The notes: a model not told the origin generated them from the sequence alone. Shown: positions 1 through 11,577, counted from the stretch's first letter. The stretch is DNA of 64,000 nt from Misgurnus anguillicaudatus (GCF_027580225.2 NC_073354.2:7912001-7976000); one strand, 5' to 3'. Numbers and translations are program-made.

Positions 1-8
1 TGACGTAG

Positions 9-778
9 GGTCAGACAGCAGTAAGCAGGTTTCAGATTTGTACAGCCAGCAACTTGAGGACAACCAGCAGATAAAAATCAGCAAAGCAAATCTAGGGAGA
101 GACACTGACCAGCATCAGGTGCAGATAGAAATAGACAGAAGAGGAGTTACATGAAAGAAATAGGGAGTGAATTGAGGAGCTCAGATGCAAAAGCCGCTAA
201 ACGTCACCTCCGTTAAAATTAGATAATGACATTAACCAACTTTTCACCACATGTATTATACGTTCATTAAATACTTTCGCATCAAATCTTATTTATCCCG
301 GCCTCAGGCCGTTCAGAAATGCCGGTTTGTTGGCAGAATCCATTAAGACTCTGATAAAAATGCTCATTTACAGACGGTTTTGCATATGAGCTCTTCAATT
401 ATTATTTTAGCAAAATTTCTTCAATGTTTTCTGCATTGTATTATAATATCTCTGTTTTTCTAATAGTGGCAGACCGCAATGGGCAATGCAGCCTATAAGC
501 TCACTGGTGTTGTCTCTCATTTGGGGCCAAGTTTGCAGTGTGGTAAGAATACTTTGACACAAAATAATGTTTGTTCTTCATTTCTTCATCTACCTCTAAA
601 GTTTAATTTATTTAATGAGGTCATCTGTCTTATAGGTCACTACATCAGCAACATTTCTGACCCTTGTGGAGCTGGATGGATGAAGTGTGATGATTCGACA
701 GTAAAATCCATCAGCTGGCGAAGAGCATCCAAGAACATAGAAAAACATGGCTATATGTTTTTCTATGTGAGGAGGTAA
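9..778 (+). CDS. USP37-like ubiquitin carboxyl-terminal hydrolase, copy 1, last three exons
   Basis: The exons read 9-118, 467-542 and 636-778, with consensus acceptors and donors and compatible phases; the upstream exons are outside the window. The last two exons encode the His box of the USP peptidase fold: VVSHLGPSL, then GHYISNI with the catalytic His, then WMKCDD supplying the third catalytic residue, ending in the typical YMFFYVR strand and a TAA stop. USP enzymes cleave ubiquitin isopeptide bonds. The match to the USP37/USP26/USP29 subgroup is by recognition of the VVSH...GHYIS and FFY signatures. Copy 2 at 34841-35610 is nearly identical; one difference is NQQIKI here against NQHVKI there. 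The first exon of the three reads into a TGA if not spliced, so the CAG|gtgcag donor at 119 is an inference. The gene is partial because of the window edge, with no visible lesion. Confidence 0.85.
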
Positions 779-871
779 ATAACCTCTCATTGTTTTGATC
801 CTTACTCATATTTAACTTTGATATAAACTTTAAAATATTCTGTCTTTTGTGTTTCAGCTAAAGCAGTAACC

Positions 872-877
872 AATAAA
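872..877 (+). promoter_or_regulatory. Poly(A) signal of USP copy 1
   Basis: AATAAA lies about 95 bases after the TAA stop and is conserved in copy 2 at 35704-35709. A second AATAAA at 1678 could serve a longer transcript. Confidence 0.5.
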
Positions 878-929
878 GCAGTGTCAGCAGACAACTTGTT
901 GCATGACCATTATTAATAAAAAAATAACT

Positions 930-1340
930 AAACAAATATTTTAAATAAATAAAGACTTTAACTTAAACTGACTTGACTAAACTGACTATTCAATACGACA
1001 AAAATCACAGCACTTCAATACACTGACAAACACAAGATAAATTCTACAATTAACAAGACTGGATTATAGGATTACAAGTGATACAAGCGATCAACACATC
1101 AAACAAAGTAACACAGACGAATCGGCACTGAACAGAACACACAAGGGCATTAAATAAGGGAACAAATCATGAGGCAACAGGGGAAGGACATGAAACACTG
1201 ACAGGTTAATTAATCAGGAAACAAGTGTGCGGGGTACAAGATGAGACAGGAGAGCACATGGCCTGGCACTGGACTAGGGAAAATACAAAGGCAAATTTAA
1301 GAAGAACTGCGTAACAGTGCCACCCCTCAGACCACTGGGG
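930..1340 (-). repeat. Ty3/Gypsy LTR relic with adjacent purine tract
   Basis: The minus strand starts TGTTACG at 1316. Immediately outside is a pyrimidine-rich stretch on the plus strand (gtgccacccctc), a polypurine tract on the minus strand. This mirrors the 3' LTR/PPT junction of the intact Gypsy element at 58987. The rest has LTR-like composition without coding capacity. It is shared with copy 2 (about 35760-36140), so it is older than the duplication. The other end is not defined. Confidence 0.4.
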
Positions 1341-1515
1341 CAACCTCAGTAACTCACACAGACAGACTTCAGACTTGAGGCATAAGGTTTAATCCACATT
1401 GTACAGCTTATTTTATTTCAGTATTTTGATACAGTATCACACATCTTGTCAGTATTGGTGTTATCCTTCCTCTAATGATGCTTAAACTTTTACATATACT
1501 TTTATGTTTTTTTAG

Positions 1516-1683
1516 GTTGAGCTGGCAGAAGTGGAAACCAGGCGGAACCACGAAGCTGCCAAATTCTCAGAAGGAGGAGCCTGGTGAACCAAGAGGGGTG
1601 GAGGATCAGGGCACAGCCAGATCTGGAGCGGAAAGAGGAGCAATGACAGCGAGAGTTAATGTTGTCAGTGCACTGTGAATAAA
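1516..1683 (+). other. Possible 3'-terminal exon or 3' UTR exon of USP copy 1
   Basis: A long pyrimidine tract and TTTAG acceptor precede 1516. If joined to the AG|gtaaat donor at 774-775, the frame stays open for about 54 codons to a TGA at 1676-1678, whose last A begins an AATAAA signal. In copy 2 (36336-36503) a T-to-A change puts TAG right after the junction, so the extension would be specific to copy 1. It may equally be untranslated. Transcript data would be needed to choose. Confidence 0.3.
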
Positions 1684-1746
1684 CTACTGGAAGAGGGTCC
1701 ACTGTTTTGGACACAGGCTTCATTGCCATTGGTAAGCAATTTTAGT

Positions 1747-2148
1747 GCTTTAAAGCCCGATTTAGAGTCGTGCAAAAGCTCTACGCCGAAGGTTATCCGT
1801 AGCCTGTGCGTACGAATAAAAACAAAGTCTTGAAAACAAAGATGAGCCAAGTTGAGGAGTGATTTAACTCAAACTGCAACAAAAGTCGTTGTTTATTTAC
1901 TTCCATCACTGCTGGTCAAATCATATACAATAAGTTGCTGTTTCTTCTTCATTTGTGCAAAGCTTCTTCTTTGACGGTCGCGCTGCTACTGTGGTTACAC
2001 GCATGGATACTGCCTACCAGCGGTCTGCGCGTGTGTTTGCACGTCGACGCAGACGATGACGCAAAAGTATAAATGAAAACCGACGCGGAACCTACGCCGT
2101 CGCGGCTACGCCGTAGGACCTTCGCACAACTATAACGAGCCCTTAAAG
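1747..2148. mobile_element. MITE with imperfect terminal inverted repeats
   Basis: The left end (ctttaaagcccgatttag) and the reverse complement of the right end (ctttaagggctcgttatag) are related, and the interior is rich in inverted tacgccg motifs. There is no coding capacity. A second copy lies at about 36567-36966 inside the duplicated segment. Confidence 0.5.
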
Positions 2149-2324
2149 TGTAAGTAAACTAGACCTTGTATGTGTTGAGATGTTTAAAAATCCAAAACAG
2201 AACAATGAAAATAAGAAAAGCTGCTGCTATATATATGTGTAATTAAATACAAGTAATAAAATAAATGTAAATGTGTATATTCACATTCAATTATAATATA
2301 CAATACATTTTTATACAGGATTAT

Positions 2325-2550
2325 GGCCTGGTTTAACAGACAAGGCTTAGCTAAAGCCAGGACTAGGCCTTAATTACATTAAGATGTTTAAGCATCTTTT
2401 ATAAACATGCCTTAGATAAGGAAGTTACTGATGTGTATCTTGAGACAAATCAATGGCACATGCATATTTTACAATCTTTCAGTGCAAGTTATTTTCACCT
2501 CAAACATGTGTCTTAGTCTAGGCCTCAAGCCTTGTCTGTGAAACTGGGGG
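2325..2550. mobile_element. Short interspersed MITE-like repeat
   Basis: It begins ggcctggtttaacagacaagg and ends ccttgtctgtgaaactgg, an inverted pair. The interior (actaggcctta, acatgcctta, cagtgcaagtt) resembles the MITEs at 18094-19031 and 43085-43309, so these form one family. The copy in the duplicated segment is at about 37147-37370. Confidence 0.5.
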
Positions 2551-2583
2551 TATATACCTGTATTAAAATGTCTTACTTGCACA

Positions 2584-2967
2584 CTTTAAGGTAGCGTGCA
2601 CACCAAAGCGTTTACGCCGGTGTATGTTTTCAATTGTTTCCAATGGAAGCTCTGCGCTTTTCAAAAAAGCCAGCAGTTGCCGTTTTTTTAGCCGCGCTAA
2701 AAGTGGGAGAGTGCCGGGAGTTGAAAAATATTCAACTTTGGGTGAAAAGCTCAGCTCGTCAATGTCAGTTCTCACACAGCGTCCAATCACAGTGGATGAG
2801 GGGTGGGATAAACATCACAACAACCAACCGGCGCATCGTCCAGTGACTGATAAACCAAGCAGACGTATCACAGGAACCAAACACTCAGCTGAAAAAAGCT
2901 GGCAGTCGGCATCGGCCTGGTGTTTTCAGCTGCATTTAAAAGCTTTGATGTGCACACCTCCTTAAAG
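2584..2967. mobile_element. MITE, ~384 bp, ~25-bp inverted ends
   Basis: The left end (ctttaaggtagcgtgcac) is inverted at the right end (gtgcacacctccttaaag). The two overlapping open frames inside have no recognisable domain and are not genes. The duplicate copy is at 37404-37791. Confidence 0.6.
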
Positions 2968-4435
2968 GCGGGGTGCACGATCTCTGAAAGCCAGTATTGA
3001 CATTTGAAATCACCTAAACTAACACGGCCCTACCCCAATAGGACCTTTTTTGATAGACCCGACCCACACACAGAGGCGCGGGAAGATATTTTCGGTAGGG
3101 GGTGCTGGGGTGCGGCTGCGGGGGGGGGGGGGGTTGTATAGAGTTACAGAATTCTAAAGTTGTTCACAAGCTTTTTATTCTGCAGACCACTCTACCTATG
3201 TTTTATTTTAAAAACTCACTCGCACCTCCTATCCATAATGTACAGCTGAGCTGACGGTGCATACAAACTATATAGCCTATTGCAACACAGTAGAGTCTTT
3301 AGATTCTCTGCCAGGTTCGTTATTTTCTGCTACTATCCTCTGGCCGGGCCAGACCGTTGATTAAGCATATTTTTTATCATTACTTTATTAGCCTCATTGG
3401 GTGGGGAGAAAACTATGCCATATTATGAGAAATATTATATATAGACTATATTTAGGCCAAAGTAACAAATGTGTCCAAAAAGTTACACAAATTACAAAAT
3501 GATTTGTAATAGTTACAAAATGCAACGCGACTCATGTGCGGAGACTCCTCTGGCACGCATCACGCACCGGGTCTGCTGTTCTGTATGGTGTAGCTTAAGT
3601 GCAACATGGAGTTTGAAGATGTAAAGAAAAAGAGAAAAACAGGAGAATTAACTTTAAGCAAGTTTGGAGGAATGTCGGAGAATTGGAACCAGTTATACAT
3701 TCTCACTCGTGCCAGTAGCCTACTCCGCCTTTGTTGTCCTTTGCTTAAGTTTTTAATATTTATAAATTTTAACATGGAAACTTTATTGACATCACTCATG
3801 TTAAGGCAATTAGTGGACCTTTCAATTCAAGGGTTTTATTTAATTCTATTTTTTAAACGTAAATGTAATATTTTTGTTTTCGGTTTGCAATGCCTCCTGC
3901 ACAGCGGTGTAAAAATAAGATATTTTTCGACTTTAAAATAAAAACATCATATCCTAAATTGTTGGAATATATTCCATATGTATTAATTTGGATTTATAGA
4001 TGTTTAACATTAAAATCAATGCATGGGAATAATTTGTATTATAATTTGTAACTTCACTACCTAAAAAGTTATGAACAGCAGCCATGATAATTTTCTCTAT
4101 TTGCATTTTATTTCTACTAGCACTTATGCAAGCTCCAATCTGGATCCTGTCTCTCTCAGATGACCGAACACAAATGGAAAGATGACATCTTGCAAGGACC
4201 GTAGACGACGCCAGTGCTGGACTTACGTATATTGATCTTTAATTGATATATATGAAATATAAGTGATTGCAATCATTTATCAAAATATCTTGCTTTGTAT
4301 TCATTAAAGTAAAGATATCAAAATCAAAGTTATTTTAAATATTGTCCCGGCTCTTTAATGCTTAATAATGGCATTGACTGGGCATCAATGTTTTATAGCT
4401 CCAAAAGTGCCTCCATCCATCGTATAAGTGATCCA
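2968..4435. other. Non-coding flank between USP copy 1 and the hAT element
   Basis: It holds a G homopolymer at about 3119-3133, AT-rich DNA and the end of the segmental duplication near 4035. The 111-codon frame at 3606-3941 begins KKKRKTGELTLSKFGG, a style seen at the N terminus of some hAT-derived proteins, but it lacks any domain and is disrupted in copy 2. I see no gene. Confidence 0.6.
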
Positions 4436-4842
4436 TATATAACCAGTGTTGGGAGTAACGCGTTACAAAAGTAATGTATTACAGTAATGTATTACTTTTT
4501 GCGGTAACGCAGTAGTGTAAGGCATTACTAATCAATTTTCAGTAATATTTTACTCGTTACATGTTCAGTAACGCGTGCGTTACAACAAACTTTTCGCCCG
4601 CGAGACATGATTAACAGATAAAAAATCCCGCAAGAAAGTTATATTTCCTGTTCGTGGTCTCTGGTCAGGGAATAGACGCGTTTGGTGTCATTCATCACCC
4701 TCTCGCTGGTGATTGGTTGAACTTTGTATTGTATAACGCGCCATGATTTGATTTCAGCCTCTAAGCTTGAGGTTCGAGGCTATTAGCTCCGCCCCGTTTG
4801 AAGCGCGCACTGTGGCCGGTGGAAAATAGATGAAAGTTGAAA

Positions 4843-7404
4843 ATGGCAGAAGACAGTACATTCGCGAGATGGACGTATGCGCATTACTTCAATTTTGTCA
4901 GAGAAAAGGACAAGAAGAACGTAATTGTCAAATGCAACCTTTGTCCAAACCCGAGAGAACTATCGACGTCGAAAAATAGCACTAGCAATTTAAAAAAACA
5001 TCTCGAACGGTGCCATGCGACCACTCCGCTTACTGAGAAGAGAAAGAACACAGAGGACGAGAGTAATGATCCAAAGCAACAGAAATTAAGTTTCCTGCGG
5101 TCGACCATCATGCCACTTGAACGTCGAGAAGTCAGAAGACTTGTTGCAGAGTATGTCGTCGAAGACATGTTACCATTGGCAACGGTGGAATCTCCTGCTT
5201 TCAGGAAGTTAGTTAGCAAGATCCCTGTGACCGGCAGCAACGACAAGGTAAGCAAATGTTTACATGATGAGATGTCTAGCTAAAATATATAAAAATGTTC
5301 AGGGAGAGGATGGGACTATTTTGTATTAAAAACCTTTTGAATTTATTTATGTATTTTGAATTTAAATGTGTTCTGTATTAGTGTTTTTGTATTTTCAAAC
5401 TAAAAATCCTTCTTACTACCAATCTCTTTATTAGACTGCATGGATGGGCAGTGTTGCAAATACATCTATTTGAAATACAAAATACTATAATTTGTAATTG
5501 TATTTTGTATTTAAATGCATTTAATTTTTGGTATTTATTATAGCCTAGTTTATTCAAGAAATCAGCAGTCTAATAAATAGTTTGATTGGCAAAAACTATG
5601 TTGTATTTTGAAAACACAAAAATACAAAGATTAAATTAAATAAATAAAAGTAGTGTTTTTTGTTTCAAATACATGCATTTGAAATAGTAGTACCCATCCC
5701 TGATCTAGTTCACTGGGCCAAAATGTATGTTAAAATATTATAGCCATCAACAGACCTATATACAGCAGCATAATGTGAATTTATGCTCCTGCATTGGAAC
5801 AGACAATAAATATGTAAATGTGTAATTTAGCATAGCATGATTATCAACTGGAGTTTTAATATCTGTGTATTTTATTTGTTTTTCAGAATGTACTGCCATG
5901 CAGAACAACGTTCGCCAAAGAACTAGATAGGAACTATTCTGCCATGGAAATTGAGCTAAAGAAAACAATTGAGGAACAGCAGTACGTGTCAACAACTGCA
6001 GACATTTGGACTGCCTACAACAAGAGTTTTTTGGGGGTGACGGTCCATTGGATCGATTCAGAGACACTGGAACGGAAGAAGGCAGCTATTGCTTGTCGTA
6101 GGTTCAGAGGTAGGCACACATATGATGCAATTGCATCTGAACTCGAGGATATTTTTTCACAGTATGGATTAACTGCTGAAAAAGTGACAGCCTGTGTGAC
6201 AGACAATGGCAGCAACTTTATTAAAGCTTTTAAGGAATACCAACACGTCGAATCTGAGGATGACGAAGAAGAGGAGGTGGAGGAGGATGATGAAGTGGCC
6301 TTCACTGACCTCCACAGCGTTCTCACTGGAGGATACGATGAGGATGCCCAGCAAGGGCTGTGTGTGCTGCCTACACATTATAGATGTGCAGCTCACACGC
6401 TTAACCTCATTGCAAACAATGAGGTTGGTAAATGGTTGGCATCAAACCCAGAATCCAGGGCTGTTTACCGCAGTTCCACAGCTAAGTGTTCTGCACTATG
6501 GACCAAAGCTAGCCGGTCCACAGTTGCGTCTGAGTGCCTAGAAAAGATCAGTAAAAGGAAGTTGATTGTCCCCTCAGTAACCCGATGGAACTCATTTTAT
6601 GACGCTTATGTTCGGATCATAGAAATGCCACTAACTGACATTAACAATCTATGCACACAGCTTCAGATTAAATGTATGAATGACAGGGAATACCAGTTTT
6701 TGAAGGAATACTGCTCCATTATGAAGCCTTTCAGCGTTGCACTGGACATCCTACAGGGTGAGGAAACTTGTTTTTATGGGACACTTCAACCAACACTTGA
6801 AGTTCTAATGACCAAAACTTTAGCAATGCAAAATGGCCTTTCACAAATGACTACCGGGTTGCCTGAAATAATTGTGGGAGCAATTAAAACTCGTTTTGCC
6901 ACAACAATTGACTCGAAGGAAGCCCTACTGGCCGCAGTCTCGCTGCCCAAGTTTAAACTGCGCTGGGTAAAAGAGGAAACCAGAAGAGATCACATCAAGT
7001 ACCTCCTCACCACTGAGTGCCGCTCCCTAACAGTAGAAGAGCCTGCAACCCCAATGATTAATGCTTCTCAACCTGCTGCAGTCACTTCTCGTGAGGATGA
7101 CTTCTTTTCATTTGAGGAACAGCCCAATGCCAAGGCTGATACACCTATGTCAGTCGAAACAGAGGTAACATCTTATTTTAATTCTGATCCAGTAATGAAA
7201 AGCCTGCATCAGTTTCCAAGAATTAAAAAAATTGCACTACGCTATAATGCACCAACACCATCCAGTGCACCAGTCGAAAGACTTTTCAGTCTTGGGAGTC
7301 TGGTACTCACCCCAAAGCGCAACCGTCTTGGTGATGGACGCTTTCAGCGTCTTATTCTGATGCGCTTCAACAGACATTTCAGTCAAGGGGGAATAATAGA
7401 GTAG
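4843..7404 (+). CDS. hAT transposase (BED zinc finger), two exons
   Basis: Exon 1 is 4843-5247 and exon 2 is 5887-7404. The AAG|gtaagc donor and tttttcag acceptor join in phase 0 to give about 640 residues. I chose ATG 4843 because it begins the MAEDSTF frame leading into the BED finger. The BED zinc finger has C31, C34, H53 and H58. The RNase H-like core shows TTADIW (D174), CVTDNGSN (D241) and, in the C-terminal hAT dimerisation region, SSAPVERLFS (E599), so the DDE set is complete. An acidic insert lies at about 249-265. The protein would excise and reinsert the element as a nuclear oligomer. No stop or frameshift is visible, so it could be active. A domesticated ZBED-like gene is the alternative, but intact ends and target duplication argue for a transposon. 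Confidence 0.92.
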
Positions 7405-8189
7405 GCTAGCCTCCACGATAGCCGTAAGCACCACCTTGGTTTCCCTTTACTTTCAGCCATGTTCAGTTGCACACTACCTCTGTTTTATATTTGGTAGGAA
7501 ACTTTCTAAATCCAATTTTCCTGTTGGCTATGTCTGACCATTGCTGAGGTTGTTTTTTGTTTGATTATTGAACCATATTTTATTTCAGGCCTTGTGGGCC
7601 CAGACACCTTAATTTCAGTTTTGTATTTCTATAACGTTTTATTTCCATTTTGTTCTTGTATGACTTCCATTTTTACTGAACTTTTTGAAAATGGCTAAGC
7701 CATATTTCCTGTTAAGCCTTGTAGGCCCAAGCACTTTAAAGTAATTTTTGTATTCTTGAAAAGTATATTTTCAGTGTATTTTCATAGAGCCAATGGGTAT
7801 TTCTCTTGTTGTTAAATTAATTAATCTTTCTTTTGAGAAGCAAATAGGTCTCTATTTGATCTGTTTTCTTTCTAAGCAGTTAGGCTATGTTAAGCCTATG
7901 TATTTCTATGGACAAATGACAGAGGGATTGTTCATCTAATTGCACTTTATTGAGTAAACAAAAGCTATGTTCATAATGCTCACTTTGTGCATGACAGTTT
8001 TGTGTTGTGAACCATTGAATTTAAATTTCATAAAACAATGGCACCAGTAAGAAAATAAAAAAATCTGCATCTTGTCATGGCATTGGAGTTTACATATAGT
8101 CCTGTCGTGTCTAATAAGAATATACCAAAGCTATTCACACATATTGCCAGTTAATCACTCTACCATAATTTTAACAGATTTTGTGATTC

Positions 8190-8402
8190 TGCATACAAAC
8201 TGTTCATGACCTCATTCACTTACATAGTATTATTTTTTCCACTATGGAAGTGAATGGGGCTCATGATCAGTTTGGTTACAAACATTGCTCAAAATATCTT
8301 CCTTTGTGTTCATCAGAACAAAGAAATTTATACAGGTTTGTAACAACATGAGAGTGAAAAAATTATGACAGAATTTTCATTTTTGGGCGAACTATCCCTT
8401 TA
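8190..8402. mobile_element. One arm of the palindromic fish MITE
   Basis: It matches one arm of the palindromic MITE at 46011-46335: gaagtgaatgggg, ttggttacaaaca, aatatcttcctttgtgttcatcag, and the end gcgaactatcccttt. Only the right arm is clear. A further end of the same family (gggtgaactatccctttaa) occurs at 9533-9554. Confidence 0.6.
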
Positions 8403-8501
8403 TCTTTAAAAAATGACAACATGTACTGCAGAGAATTTTACATATAGTAGAGGGTGACATGATGTAGCACAATGACTGTGGCCTATCCAGGTTACTAACA
8501 A

Positions 8502-9520
8502 TATATGAAGAGTTTGGTTCCAAAACGCAATAAATCCATTTTGACAAATTTTGGTAAAAACGTGTTTTCTATACCAAGAAAGTGACAAGATGAAAACAAC
8601 TATTTTCTGTTACAAACTTTCACACAGCATCTTTAGGTTATAAAAACATAAAAAATTCAAATCCATAAGTTGATTTTCAAAGATTTATTATAAAAACTGA
8701 TTATTTTTTCCACAAAATGCAATAAATCCATGACAAGTTTTTATTCAAAATGCTATAAATCTATTGAATCAATAGCCTATATAAATGTGCATTCATCTTT
8801 GCCATGTTATATTCATTTAGTTGACTAGTTGTACACACTAATTAAAAATATAAACATTAATGTTATTAATCAAAACACTTACTTTGTCATATTAAGAACC
8901 CTGTCATTGCGGTTACTTGACGTCTTCGCTTAACGTCTTTCACAGAGATCAGCTGTAAAATGTTTTTGGTCCTGCTCGATTTTCGTTGACTTTGAGTAAA
9001 ATAATGGAAAGTTTTTCATAAGATCCTCTGGGGTCAATGTGTTAGCATGAAAAGCTTGCTGTCGGGGGAACAAGCACCCGTCTCCCGAGTGCCTTTCAGG
9101 GAAATTATTAGATGCTGATGGCTTACGTTTCTTTCCCATCACAGAAAACCATCACAGGTTTAGCGATGCAATTAAAGTATTATTTTGTTTTGTTTGTTGA
9201 TCATGAAGTACAAAGTAGATGAGGAAAACTAGGACTCCGTGTACTCAGCGCGTCCGCCATTGTTTGTTTACATTGCGTGAACGGTGGGCTGTAATATCAG
9301 AAATGGAGTTATTGCGTTCTGTAAAAAAGGGGAAGTGGCGTTTGTCGCATTTTGGGAAAAAAGGGAGAAAAGATGGCAGAATAACACGGCGGATATTGGA
9401 TTTTGCGTAAAATTAAGAATTTACTTTTAACTACTGACCTGATATAATGCTGATTTTGGCAGTAACTCATTTTTTTCAAAAATGGCGTTTATTGCGTTTT
9501 GGAACCAAACTCTTCATATA
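8502..9520. mobile_element. Nested ~1.0-kb non-autonomous element with perfect ~33-bp inverted ends
   Basis: 8502-8534 is the exact reverse complement of 9488-9520 (core ggttccaaaacgcaataaa), flanked by TA on both sides. It lies between MITE ends inside the 3' half of the hAT element. On the minus strand a 70-codon frame (9142-8930) with coding-like composition could be the remnant of a captured or transposase exon. It has no domain I recognise. Confidence 0.75.
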
Positions 9521-9732
9521 CTATTCAACATTTTTGGGTGAACTATCCCTTTAAGTTCTACTTGTGTAGTTATTTTGGTGAAAGTAACTCAAAAGTAATA
9601 CATGAGTAATGTAACATATTACATTTCTGAAACAGTAATATTGTAAGGTAAGGGATTACTTTTAAATGACAGTAACAAGTAATCTGTAATGTATTACAGT
9701 TTGAAAGTAACTTGCACAACACTGTATATAAC

Positions 9733-10053
9733 CCAGTGGGTCTTCGGACACCAAACGGTTTGTGAAGCTTTAAGGGAGTTATGTAATGTAAACAGACAAT
9801 AACAACTCTAGATTCAACGTGCTGCAATATTTCGATTGCCTGGTTACATTATACATGTTTCCTGACTATCACGAAAAGCTCAAAATTTCAATTGTTTGTA
9901 TCACAAACCTATTGGTTTGCTTTACAAGACATTTATTAACCCACTGGGTTATGTATTGATTACTTGAATGATGGGTGTATATACTTTTGAGCTTTGAAAA
10001 ACATTGATCCCGGTCAATGTCATTATAAAGCAAGAAAAACCCAGAAATTATGT
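9733..10053. other. Unassigned spacer
   Basis: This is short AT-rich DNA between two hAT-type elements. I see no gene or repeat signature. Confidence 0.6.
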
Positions 10054-10061
10054 AATATAAC

Positions 10062-11569
10062 TAGGGATGCATCGAAAGGAAAATTCTTGGCTGAATCCGA
10101 ATAAAATGAAAAACTCAGCCGAATACCGAAACAACCAAACAATGTATATTTTATTTTTTATTTTTCTAATTATTTTGCCAATTTTCTCACTATTGCGCAA
10201 GTTACATTCTTCACATTATTTAACAATTACATTTTTTTTTACAGCTTTTAACATTCTGGCAGTCATTATAGGGCCTTTTTACACCTGGTCACTTTTCTGA
10301 TCTGATAGCTATTTGACTTGTTAAAACTCTTCCATTTACATTCGACCACATAAATGAGTCTTGGCTAAATGGACATTAATCCGATTTTCTATTCCCGCCC
10401 AAAATGCAAATAACCTACTTATTACTATGCCTTAAAAAAATTGCAACAACACGTATATATCACTTTATGTTGAGCAGCGGACGCACGCCTGCATGGACGG
10501 TCAAGCACGAGCAGAGAGAGAGAGAGAGAGAGGAGAGATGGCGACAAGCTTAATCCTAGAGTCACATTAGCTACAAAAGTGAGCGACACGCACTTGCTTG
10601 ATGGGCATTCCTGGGCATGCCTACTCCTGGTTGCTTGGCAACAGTAAAGCAGTATCAAAGTCACTTCAGATGTATTGTTAAGTTACAAAAACGATGTTTT
10701 TGGATTTAAAAGTATGTATTTCTCGATAAAAGTAAAAAATGTATGAGATAAAATGCCAAACTTAACAGAAATACACATTTTCCGCCATCTTGAATTATTC
10801 TCTTCGACTCGAGCCACTGACCTACGTCACCCTGTGACTTCACTCCGATTGGCAGTCGCTTTGTCACATTGCTCAGCATTTGCATAAAATAGCCTTTTTT
10901 GTCTATTTTGGCCCCACCTTGCTCGGCGCAGCGGCGAGCTCATCGCTTGTCGCTGGCAAACGGCCACTCCGATTGAAAATGAATGGTAGCCTGTCGCTTG
11001 TAGCTAATATGACTCCAGGGTTACAGGAGATGACAGAGGAAAAAGCTCTCAACAAAAACCTTACAAAAAGCTTATTGCTAATAAAAGTTTTATTTCTGGT
11101 TTAATATAAGCGTGTTTGTAATTGTAGGACTTACATTGTAGAGGTTTTAAGACGTTTTTATTACATACTGCTGACGCTCTTTGTCGTTCTATTACATGAT
11201 ATGAAGAGCTAAAGTCTCTTGTTCTCCGTGCTTGTGCATTCAGCAGACAAATACACAGGATTGCCTCCGCCATGTCTTTTTAATACGCTGCAAGATGTAT
11301 AGGATGTCTTGATTTTAAATGACAATTGAAACGTTTAGTGCTGTATGGTTTTGCGTATTTCTCAGACTTTAAAATGCTTACCAACATGTTTGCTGCATTT
11401 ACGCGTCTCTCACTCTCCACTGACGCCTATTTGATTGCTTCATCAAAGACCTCATTGTTCTGTAAAATTTATTCTGCCTTTTCACTTGTTCGGTGAACAC
11501 AGAAAATTTGTTTTTTTTTGCTATTTTCAGATAAATAATTTTGGTTACCGAACATTCGGTGCATCCCTA
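10062..11569. mobile_element. Non-autonomous hAT element, 1508 bp, perfect 8-bp target duplication
   Basis: It begins tagggatgcatcgaaagg and ends attcggtgcatcccta, an inverted pair characteristic of a common fish hAT family. The direct repeat AATATAAC flanks it at 10054-10061 and 11570-11577. There is no transposase. The interior carries an AG microsatellite (about 10512-10532) and another inverted-repeat element. Confidence 0.9.
10551..11024. mobile_element. MITE nested inside the hAT element
   Basis: 10551-10588 (taatcctagagtcacatta, then gctacaaaagtgagcgac) is inverted, with mismatches, at about 10991-11024 (gtcgcttgtagctaatatg, then actccagggtta). This gives a roughly 470-bp element with ends of about 35 bp and no coding region. 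Confidence 0.6.
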
Positions 11570-11577
11570 AATATAAC

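Larger units (their letters stand above)
1..4035 (+). repeat. Segmental duplication, copy 1 (left edge outside window)
   Basis: Positions 1-4035 align almost base for base with 34832-38655. The shared part covers the last three USP exons, their introns, the 3' flank, a Gypsy LTR relic and three MITEs. Similarity stops near 4035, just after the motif gcatgggaataat, and the following DNA is unrelated. The left limit lies beyond the window. Differences include a roughly 175-base stretch at about 3120-3295 with a G homopolymer that copy 2 lacks, a 28-base stretch near 1280, and scattered substitutions. The high identity over non-coding DNA indicates a recent duplication or gene conversion. Confidence 0.93.
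4444..9724 (+). mobile_element. Complete hAT DNA transposon with 8-bp target duplication
   Basis: The element starts cagtgttggg and ends caacactg, an inverted pair typical of hAT ends. The direct 8-mer TATATAAC flanks it at 4436-4443 and 9725-9732. The subterminal regions on both sides are rich in gtaat/attac repeats, probable transposase binding sites. It carries a two-exon transposase (4843-7404). The long 3' part (7405-9570) is non-coding and contains later nested MITEs, which explains the 5.3-kb length. Confidence 0.93.

Noticed and set aside
3606..3941. 111-codon frame with a Lys-rich start
   Set aside because: Its counterpart in copy 2 lacks the start and early codons and is frameshifted; no domain, low-complexity hydrophobic end.
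8930..9142. 70-codon minus frame as a host gene
   Set aside because: It lies wholly within a nested non-autonomous element and has no partner exon, so it is listed only as a possible captured fragment.
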